Shown here: in pieces, positions 15,126 to 25,700 of the stretch
How the letters are laid out: each line of letters begins with the position of its first letter
Position numbering within the stretch: the first letter of the stretch is position 1
Assembly (NCBI GenBank): GCA_035222895.1
Contig: JAVYIG010000041.1
Location: 1,116,001 to 1,180,000, forward strand
From: Strongylocentrotus droebachiensis
Taxonomy: Eukaryota > Echinodermata > Echinoidea > Camarodonta > Strongylocentrotidae
Reading direction: 5' to 3'
DNA length: 64,000 bases
Notes under the pieces: model-generated
Told to the model about the DNA's origin: nothing
Database searches by the model: none
What the model saw: only the letters and a program-made list of their open reading frames with translations
Program-made: the position numbers and the translations under genes

Positions 15126-15819
15126 TGAAAAAGATACTAATCGCAACAAAATGGTAGGAGTATGTACTTTATTAGAATTCTCACAGTCTGGGAAAATAAT
15201 ATGATTATCTCGTGTGAAATCATTGTGTTAGTATATCTCGTGTTGTTGCACAACATTCTCCACCTTTATGACGTAAAAGGCTTTGTCCAGGGTCCTCCAA
15301 ATAAACATCCCTGGGAATTAGAAATCCGGTACAACCGTAATAAAATCGATCGGTTTATGACGACCAAAATGATAAAATAAAATATTGGAAAGATATAGTA
15401 GGTTGTTGTCTATTTAGTGAATCTTTTTAACAGTTTACGAACACCGGGCCTGGCCGGATTCTCTTTGAGTCGATGGTGTGAAGAATATCACGATAATTAG
15501 CCAGCACTGAACCATCAGAGCCTTATGTAGATACAGTTTGCTTTCCAGAAACATTTTAAGGATATAGCATCCCTCTTGGTTTCAACAAGTTATAGGTCCA
15601 TGGTCCAACTTCCTGATTGATATTTCAACATATTTTGCGGATTCATTTCGTATTTAGTGATGAATCATGTCATCTATATGTATACAGTTTGAATGAAGGA
15701 CTGTACAACATCGATTAATTGAACTGAAAACAGATATCAGCTCAAACATTTGATGATGAGGATATGAATAAGGTGAAATAGTTTCACATAATATTGATCT
15801 TTGTTGTGGCAATCAATGA

Positions 15820-16100
15820 TGATTGCCTCGGGGAATACTGTTTTATCTGATCCAATGATTCGCGAATCTTTGTACTGTAGTGTCATGTTTGAACAGTTCC
15901 GACATGCATGGGAAAATCAAGTGACAATTCTTTCAATAATTATTGGTAGTGTGATATCATTCACCTTTTGTTTCAATGTAAATATTTCTATTATTATATT
16001 GTGTACAAATTACATTTGTTGGTATATGTTGTATCGCTGACATGTAATTTGATTTGTATGTTGCAGAAGAAAATATATTCAATCCAATCCAATTCAATCA
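15820..16100 (+). mobile_element. Possible LINE 3' end with ATTCAATCC-type tail
   Basis: A T-rich 3'-UTR-like stretch ends in AATATATTCAATCCAATCC and AATTCAATCA (16071-16100), a short tandem tail typical of non-LTR retrotransposons. It abuts the SINE starting at 16140. No conserved reverse-transcriptase sequence is visible. Confidence 0.3.
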
Positions 16101-16139
16101 CAATGCAGGCCTCATTATTTTGTGACTGGGAATTATGCG

Positions 16140-16400
16140 AATGGTGGAGGTATCGAGGTGTTGTAGTTCATTCACTTGACTCTCAATCCAAAGGCCAAGG
16201 GTTCGAATCCCAGCCCAGCTGTAATGTCCTTTGACAAGCCTTTATAATACACATTTGCCCCTCTCCACCCAGGTGTAAATGGGTACCTGGCAATAGCCGG
16301 TGTAATACTAATTGCAGCGCCCTCAGAAAGAACAGCAATGACGCTGATGAGTCTTACCTGGCTAGTTAAACCAAATTAATATTAACATTATTATGCTCGT
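16140..16400 (+). mobile_element. tRNA-derived SINE, plus strand
   Basis: A tRNA-like head has a Pol III B box GGTTCGAATCC (16200-16210) preceded by an A-box-like GGTGGAGGTATCGAGG. It is followed by a body with TGTCCTTTGACAAGCC and CCACCCAGGTGTAAATGGGTACC. That body reappears inverted near 13.4 kb, defining a dispersed family. Insertion limits are approximate. Confidence 0.7.
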
Positions 16401-19365
16401 TATTATATAGATTCTTCAGTACGATAGGGACACTGTAGTCTTGTTCCAATCCGAACATAGAACAAATAGGCCTATCTATTTCAATAACGCACTGTGTGGA
16501 CTTGACCCTAGATCTGTTCGCTCTAGATATTTTCCTTGGTGTTGCTTGCCTCCTTCCCTCGGAGTCCCTATCTTTTTAATCCCTGTATCGTAATCACGAA
16601 GCGCTGAAAGATGACGACTGTTGCATCACAAGACACCGAGCCAGGCCGAACCTTATACTATATAGTGATGGGATATCCTTGCATGAAAAATATCACATCA
16701 CAATATCATGTTCAGTTTTTATTAGGATTATCTATTGAAAGCAAGAGATGGTCTGGTTTGTGAAAAGCATCAGAATCAAGCAGATTTCGTTCCATGATCC
16801 AAGTTTACATCGGAAAGCAACGGGGCGATTCACCACTAGCAAGAAAATACTTAAAACAGTATTTTGTAATCACGTCATAAATCACAATCTAGTATGTTTA
16901 TTTATTACTTTTTCTCAGCTCCTTTCGACAAATGACTTGTTTTCTGCAAACATTTGGGAATGTGATTTAAAACCAGAATTCGTTGCGAATCTCTTGAGTG
17001 GTCCAGTATCGCGAACGGTTCATGTCACAAAATGTTCACGGTTTGAAATGTACATAAAAGTATGTAGATCAGTTCGGTCTTGAGCTAGGAGACATTGATT
17101 TGAGAATATAGCATATTTTAGTCAGGTAAGACATTCACTCTGTGTAAACTATTCTATAGGATTTAAACCCTAAATGAAATTTCTTTAAAACAAATACTTG
17201 ATTCATTAGCACTCTTGTAATACAAACATGATCAATCAAACTGGGAATCTTAAACAAAAGACTTACAATATTCGTGCTCAATAGGGCTTTTCTTCTCCTT
17301 TGACACCACTAGATGCATCTACCTTAGATCGAAGATGCCCCCGTCTCCCTCTTCTTAGACCATCCCAGATGGTCGGCTTGGTCTGGATGGTGATGTTGAT
17401 TGATTTGTCATACCATATGGCCAATTATCATCTCCCTTTCATCCCAGTCACGATGACCATTGAGGAGACCGTGATGGACAAAATGGAGGATATAATGGTG
17501 TGTGTGTGGAGGGGGGGGGGGGGGGAGGGGGTGCATGCAGGCATCCTCGTCGGTCGGTAGTATTCGGTACAACGGTATACCGGCTCGTTCAGATTATGAA
17601 GCGGTAGACCGCCGCAGTTTTTTGTTTACGTGTAAATCAATGGAAATTGCGTGCGTCATCCTAAAAAAAAAAAACCGCCGCAACTTTGGCTCTTTATATT
17701 TGAGCGAGACCTTGTCAGTATAGTACCACTACTGACTGGTGGACATGATTGTATCTGTCCGGTTTCTGCCATTCCCGATCATTCAGAACGCCCATGATAC
17801 TAGTCAGATCGAATATCATCTGATCCAAAGCGATCACCGAGACATGGGGAAACTGACTGACGAGGGAAACTGGTATAGGTCGTCGCACAAATTGCTTTTA
17901 TGTATTGTCATCTTATCAACCCTATTTACATTGTAGTTCCAAGATATGAAAAGTGAATGATGACTTTAATGTCATCATTTCGGTGCTGTTTTAGTGTGTT
18001 TAGAACTCATGATGACATAGGTTTTAAAAAATCGGTAATTATTGTTTAAAGGCAGAATGTTTAACGAGGTGATGAATAATGTTTCTCGTTATGTGCCGTA
18101 TAACGGTAGGAATATCAATGTTTGCCCATACAGTTTTGCCAGTACAAAAAAGGGAACTCTGGTGAAGACGATGGCGACTGTGGTTTTGGTGTGGAGTTTT
18201 TTAGTAAAACTGAACAAAAATAATTTTGGAAAGAAGCAGCTCGATGCACATCTTCATGAGGTCAAATTGCATGAGATTAACCGTGCCCGCATGTCCGCCT
18301 TAATTGCCCACTGTTCCAAGGCCTATATTATAAGAAGTGAATACAGTTGATCTTTTATTTATCAGAGTGATTTCATGACCATAATTATACCTGCATAAAA
18401 AGTATATATACATGCATTATTATGGCCATCTTCAGTGATTTCGAAAAGAATAGTCGTTGTTATTTACGACTTAATGTGTGTAATGTCCCCGTCCTTCATG
18501 CTTCATCTTCAATTTTCTCTTTCTTTCTTTCTCTCTTCCTCTCTCCCTCTCTTCTCTGCTAGTAAGGTTATCATTTGTTATTATTTCCATTATCTATAAA
18601 ATGTTTGAGTATACACCATTGTAAAAGACAACCTTTTTTTTTTGTAGCGTGGGGGTGCAGGAATACCTAAGCATTTTTATACATATATTTTCTAATTATA
18701 TTACAGAGCACTTGTAACTTTTTTTTTTATTCTCAAGGGGTCTATAAAAATAATACAAGCCATTTTAATAGACTCCTCCACTATGTTTCACCACTGTGCC
18801 AATGATTTATTTGAATAATTGTATAATCATTTTGTCGTATCCTTGGTTAATATTATGTTATTGAATTTGTATATATTGCATATTCAATCGATTATGTGGA
18901 AAAAATAAAAGAAACCTTCAACAAACGAATTAGTTTCCGAAATATTCTCGGTTTTAAAGATGAGACGGACACACTTTTCTATTTACTTCTTGCCCAGTAT
19001 TATATAACAGTATCATAAACAGTATTATAACTTAACTATAATCCCTTGTCTCTTAATGTCCGTTTTCCATTCAACAAAGCTTCGTTTTTATTCCTCTGTG
19101 TATTATCATTTTGTCTCTACCCATCTCTGTCTTTCTCTCTCTGTATATTTCTCTCTCTCTGTCTCTCTTTCTGTCTCGTCTATCTTTCTCTCAAATTTTC
19201 CTTTTTTTCCGGGAAGGGGGGGGGGGGGGGGTCTTCGTTCACACTCTACCGAGACATTTAAGTATGTTCTTTCCACTTTTCATATTGGTGAGAGTAATAT
19301 TCTTTCGAAAATGTTTACAAATATCTTTTATGCATTTATTTTTGCAATATCACTTTTTATCACAC

Positions 19366-19366
19366 A

Positions 19367-19406
<40 letters not shown>
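19366..19406 (+). repeat. (CT)n microsatellite
   Basis: About 19 CT units. A second, shorter CT tract lies at ~19567-19597. Confidence 0.9.
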
Positions 19407-19407
<1 letters not shown>

Positions 19408-20392
19408 GCACTGTTTGACTAAATTAGGCACGTAAGAAATACATTTCTAAATTGACGACACATGCAGAAGTGGTTCTAGTATTCTTTATATTTATATAGA
19501 TATATTAATCCTCTTTTTATAGGGTTGATTAACGACCATGAAAGTACCTGCAACGTAATCAAAATCTTTCTCTCTCTCTCTCTCTCTTTCTTTCTCGATT
19601 ATATCTTGTTTTATACTATCAAATGAGTCAGAGTACCAATGGTCTGCTGAACATGTCACCGTGGGAAAGCTTGAGCATTTTGTTACCCGTATCCATTATG
19701 GTGAAGCTCCTTGTATTACCCTCAAAAGAAAACTGTTCTTTTCATGCCACAAAGGAGTTGTAAACAACAGGGCTATGCGCAAAGAAAGAAAGTAAAACGG
19801 TAAACGCACGATACGCATTGTGTTCTCTTGTTGTATTTACAAACTATCATGTCTCTTGTCAATAGAGAGTTCTGAAAGGCCAGGAGATTCACAGGAAGAT
19901 AAATGGGAGTGATTTTTGGAGGATTTGGTAATGGCACAAGGTGAGTCGTTAAGTATAGGTAAGTGGTTAGGATTAGTAACACCATATTGTACAGTCTTTG
20001 CGCGGATGTGCAAAAAGTCACAAGTATCTGGTTCTTATAGATCCTGTTTTTGAATCCAAACGTGGGAAAGATTGTCCCCAATCAACGTGTCTTCTCCCTT
20101 GCATTTACCCCTAGACAAAGAAACCCCTTCTTATATTTTAGTCAAATGTACCAGTATATCATTTTGTTTATCCGTAATTTCTCTTTATACTTCCGTCACG
20201 TTATTATCGTTTTTTTCGTCTTACTTTGAAATTAAAAACAAAAAAATAAGTGAAGTAGAGGCCAAATATCATATTTTGTAGTTTTTAAGAGGATCCACTT
20301 TGATTCATGAATACATTACTATGACGAGATGGACAGAATAAAAGAGAGAGAGAAAGAAAGATAGAAAAAAGGAGATAAATTGGAAAAGGGTG

Positions 20393-20415
20393 AGATAGAT
20401 AGATAGATAGATAGA
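20393..20415 (+). repeat. (GATA)n microsatellite
   Basis: About five GATA units after an AG-rich tract. Confidence 0.85.
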
Positions 20416-22569
20416 GTGGAAAGAGTGAAAAGTGTAACTAGATTTATAAATCTTACAAACTAATTTTCTTTTGCAAATATGACGTCATGTACATTAGTGT
20501 ATTCATTTCATCCCCACCATGAAATCCCAAACCCAATCCACTGGGCAATTAAAAACAAGATTTTTAGAAGTTGTTTGTATAAAGAAATGGTCAGGGCCAA
20601 TGTGTAAATACCATACTATATCTCTAATATTCTATGCTTTATAAGATTTGCTATACATGTATTTCTTTCTTAGGCAGACACTATTTGCCTGTTATCATTT
20701 TAAAAGAATGCCCCATACCCACACTCTCTTTGCCTCTCTTTATGTTATTTTCTCTTCATCATCCATTTTGCCACCTTCTCACAAATCTACATAATATCTT
20801 ATTCTAAAACATAGTTGTAGAACTTCCAAACTAGCTTTTCGCATGTTATACTTCTCTCTCTAACCCTCTTTTATCCATCTTTTCCTCTTTCTCTCATCTC
20901 TCTCTCTCTCTCTGTGTCTTTCACTCTCATTCTCTCCTTCTCTCTTAATATTGATCTAACACTCCACATTCTCAACATCTTTTGGTTCACATTTCTCCAA
21001 AGCTCTTCAATTTACGATTACGGTAATATAAAGAGAAATACAAGCGAGTTTTCGGCGGTAACTTTTTTGCGTTTTCTTTATTCGAATTTTCGAATGCCAA
21101 CAACAGTACCAAGAATAAGTGCTCAACGTACGACGAGTTGTTTGAAGTTGAATTAACTTTTAGTTTTATCCACATTATGTACAAACTGTACACTTCTGAG
21201 CTATAGAAATATACATAGCATATACAAAAATGACTTTAACAATGTGTAGTAAAATTGGCCAAGAGCGTGAACACTTTAATTCAGAACAATATTCTTGAAT
21301 TTTCTTGAATCTCTCAAAAACATTTAAATATTAATGTTTGTAATGAGTTGTATTGGTAAAGCTAACAATAACACGATTGCTCGCAAGATATGAGCACAAC
21401 GACTTACATTTTGGTCCCTCTGCATAGCAAAAATTTAAGTTACAAAGTGAATTAATTTATAAAAAACCACATGGCTTTTCATATATTTGCCGTCCGTTAG
21501 ACCTCCATCAAAATTCATTTTCTGGGAAAGAGCTTTATTGATAGCCCGTTTCTGAATGTAACAATTGAATAATGATGGAATTCTATGGAACCGACTCGAT
21601 ACCATACGTCACAAGAGTACGATTAAACGTATGCTTCACATCATAACTTTTGTTTAAATAACAAAATCAAACGAAAAAATTTCTCAACTCACAAAAATAT
21701 ATAAAATATATCAAGAAAACTTTATATCTCAATAATTTAACACATCAGTAGTAGTAATAGTAGAAGAAGTAGTACATTTTCTACAATGTGTACTTTAAAA
21801 TTTTCTTATTAAATCTTTTTTTTTTTTCATTTTCTTTCTCATATTTAATAAATATAAGTAGCAAATTTGGAATACAAAAACGACTGCTACTTCCATGTCT
21901 GATCTATAGTGTGAGTGAATAATTACGTACTGAAGACTGGTGAGCAAGTCCAATAAAACGGTGATGAATTTCTACACGAGTTTTTGAATGAAATTGGCAA
22001 GATTCTGCCCGATATTTATAATGTCACTTTTCACAACACAGCTCCACTGATAACATTCTATAGCCTACAGAATTTGAACGTTTTGCAGAAACCGTATATT
22101 GTGTTTATATGTTTCAGATACAGCACATTTTGTGAAACTTTGTACAAAGTTTAATGATGAAGTAATGCCAAGAATAGCTCTTGGTGAATCCTGTTTTTTG
22201 TTTTCTTCTTCTTCTCCTTCCCCTGGTTTCGTATATGATTTGGGATATGGTATATTGGTGAGCGCCTGGTTTATTGGATCTTCGAATATGAATAATCATG
22301 ATTAAATTGTCGATTGCAAATTACAGATAACAATAACAATCATTTAAATATTGCTGCGTGTAAAAGAACACAATAATTTAAATTCTTTTATCATAAGTCT
22401 TGTTATCTTTCCAAAAAGGCACACAACGGCTTTTTATCTCCAAAACATTGTAGACAAATGGATATGAGAGCTGCTTCAACCAGATAACCTGGTATGGCAT
22501 GAAAGATTAAACGGTGCATAGAATTTGGTGGCGATAATTTTTCTTAAAAGATATTTATTTAGATCAATT

Positions 22570-22721
22570 AGTTCGGCGCCCTCCATTTTATTTATTAAGT
22601 CTCTCCTTCTCTCGTTGGGTATCCACCTATGAGCGGCGCTGTTCCATGGCAGTGGGTGATAGCGTTGAATACATAGCGCATGAAGAAAATAATATTGCAA
22701 CATCTTCCCCCTCTCCTTGTC
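22570..22721 (-). other. Probable start of Delta 3' UTR with overlapping AATAAA signals
   Basis: Downstream of the TGA, the minus strand has overlapping AATAAA hexamers at 22596-22587 and another at 22559-22554, so a short 3' UTR of about 130-170 nt is possible. Longer 3' UTRs using later signals (for example near 21524) cannot be excluded. Confidence 0.35.
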
Positions 22722-22727
22722 TCATAC
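22722..22727 (-). CDS. Delta: Delta exon 11 coding part: Val and stop
   Basis: After a pyrimidine-rich acceptor ending CATGTTCAG, the minus strand reads GTA TGA. Joined in phase 0 to exon 10, this gives ATEV-stop, the canonical Delta PDZ-binding C-terminus. I looked downstream for AG-GTN-stop and this was the convincing site. Intron 10 would be 2168 bp. If it is not used, read-through of exon 10 would add about 14 residues and lose the PDZ ligand. Confidence 0.7.
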   Translation of the reverse strand, partial: V

Positions 22728-25700
22728 CTGAACATGGGAAATATAAATGAAAACATTGGTCAGTTCACGTTATCAAATAAATATACAGAGAAAGAAAACG
22801 ATATAATGTTATTACGAGTGGTTCAAGAGGTAATCAAGTAATCTAAATTTACTGTACAACTAGTTTCAAGCAGTTACATTGGTTTATTTAAAACTAAATT
22901 TATTTTGTTGTCGCGGTCCCAAGATCTAATAAAACGCTCTGTCGAATGTTGTGTTTTTCTCTCTCCAATATTGGACCAAAACATGGTCTTTCTGTGGAGC
23001 TTATTAGCATATGAATGTTATGACAACAAACAAGCGTGCAGAGCGGCAAACATAGGAGGCGAGGCACGCGATTGGTCCTTACATCCCTTGCACCTGGTAC
23101 CCCTAATAACCACGTGATTCAAACAGTCTCCATTCAATCGCGCCGCGAGCCATGCATCAACAATACACCGCCATTGACTTGCCCCTTTTTTCTACAATGC
23201 CTCCTTTACTATACAATTTACAAGGCTTGATTGTTCCAGGTTTATAATTTTGTATTGGTCACGATCCATAATAATAATAAAAAAAGTAACATGAAAACTA
23301 ATACAGAAATAAGTTCCAGGTATGATTCAGGTATAATCAATTTATTATTCCCCCCCTATAGGCTTTAACGCTTGATTGTAATAATGTAGCAGTGGTGGAA
23401 GACTATTGCAGAGTGTGGCTGTGATTTGGTTAGAGTCTAAAGCCTACGTGCAGCGCGGAGTAACCTGACCTTACTCGCGTGGATGGTGACCCCTACTTAT
23501 TAGACGCGAATGGTACCTCAGAAGGGTAATAAAAATGGCCTGGCGTCAAAGAACGGATATCATTCATTCTTCCTTATTTTGATGTTGTTTGAGATTTTAA
23601 TCCATTTTGTAATGTATTTACTTTCATTGCCAAAAATGTGCAAAAACAAATCAAATCGATGATCTTGCTCCTCTTACGTTTATGCTTTAGTCTATGAAAA
23701 CATCACACTTTTTGACGTGCAAATCAACTCATCTAATGAAATCATTAAATTGAAGTCACTAAAGTGAACATGATTTGAGACACTTCTTTTTTATTTCGAT
23801 TTAGCTCTTTATCTCTTTAAAAGTAAATTGAAATATATCACTTGCCCCCTCATACAAAAGCTTAAGTTCAATCCGAATGGTTATTATGAAACGCATAGAT
23901 AGAGCCAGCTAAGTAGAATAGGCTCGGTGCAGTGATAGGTCAGTCCCATCTAAACGACCTGCATTCTCTGCGTGCCGTCAAGACTTGCTCACCCTGCCTA
24001 TGGCTCTTCCTTCCCTTACTATCTAAACTCCACCATGCCCTATCCACCACACTGATACCATAGACTGACTATCCCCCCCCCCCCCCCCCATCATCTCATC
24101 TACTCAACACTGTATTGAACAGACAACCAAGCTATAGTATGCCCATCATTACGACCAATGATTGTACAAGTTATCATACAACTATCATATCGCCCACACC
24201 AAACCTACGCAGAGCTATAACGTTCTCGCTAGCACTATACAATATGGCCGTTGGTATATCAATAATAATTGTTGCTATATATTTTAAAAGTCAGCCAAAA
24301 CATCGCTCGATCCGATGATTTTGTTTTGAAACTTGAACAAGGCGGATTCTGCTCTACCCTTAGATGTATTATAGTCAATACTTCCTCGAGATTATGTTGA
24401 ACGCTCATTGAGATAACAACGTCCAAACTCGACAAAGTTTTCAAAACATTTACGACAGCATAAAGGTGCCGAAATGAGATAACAAAGTATATTGGTGTTA
24501 TAGTAGACATACTAATGTAACTGCTTGAACTAGTTATATCTTTCTACAGAAACTCAAGTTAAAGAAAAAGCAATGTGGGTGATATAATTATTGATTCAAT
24601 ATTAGGGGGTGGAATGTTGTTATGACTTACTCATCCAGTAAAAAAGTAAAATAATAAAACAAGTACAAAACAAAACAACTTATTTAACAAGTTCAAAAGC
24701 ATTAAACAATGTCAGCATTGCTCCCGTGGTCACCCAAGCTGAGAATTATATTGAGGTTGTATCACTGATTGATGAAGACTATGGTCTGAAACCTCGTCCA
24801 TATAGCCGGTAAAACATCACAACTTAATGGAACGCTATTGATTGATGCTAAGCTTAGAGATCAATGATGAAATAGAAAAGATGGCTGATAATTACCTCAG
24901 TTGCGTGTAATCCGACAGACGTCGACGTTGTCGTTCCCCTACTATCCTCGACCACAGCCCTATAAAAAGACAAAAAATAAGAGAACATATGTTACCAGGA
25001 TAAAGCTAATATGAATATGGTTGACTATAGTACGCAGAATATTGATTGTCGCTTACTACTACATGTATAGCATACTAGCATAGCATGTTTTGTTACCGCA
25101 TAAATTTTCTTGTCACCGTTTCGACCATGCACAGTTTTAATTAATCTGAAGCATCGTCAAATGCTATTACAGCTCATGCATTATGCAACACATAATATGT
25201 AAAACAAAACCGCAGTATCATTCTAACTTGGGTGAAGAAATATTGTTGTTTTAGTACCGTTTGAATAATTATTATTATCAGGGAGGAATGTTAAAATATG
25301 CATCGAAACATAACATAATCTCTTACACCATACTGACGCCCATAAAATGTGCAATTCATTCCAGAATATTTTCATTGTTTCTCAAAATGACTGAGAAAGG
25401 AATAATAATTTCATTTAATTTGGGATAAAAACCACTTTAATCAAATTCCATTTTATGTTGTGAAGTATCAATTAATTTCACACAAACAAGGTCATCAATA
25501 TTTTAGAGTCACCTCAAATAAGCCCTTTCAATCTTTGAGCATATCTAATACCTCATGGTGTAAGCTTTCTCGTATTGTTTTGTCACGATTCAAGCGGCAG
25601 TGCCAGTGAAGGCAATCTACAAAACACTAGTGAATTTTATGTACATGAAGACTCTTTTCTCCCCACGAAGAGTGTATTTCCTAATCGCGTTTAGTAACCT

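Larger units (their letters stand above)
16401..22569. other. Gene-free region adjoining the Delta 3' end
   Basis: AT-rich DNA with CT microsatellites and a poly-G tract. Two CGTGGGAA (Su(H)-type) sites lie at 19660-19667 and 20061-20068. Alternative distal polyadenylation of Delta could extend into 21-22.5 kb. No coding sequence recognised. Confidence 0.5.

Noticed and set aside
16140..16220. Possible functional tRNA gene
   Set aside because: The B box is good, but the acceptor stem and anticodon arm do not pair convincingly, and a SINE body follows.
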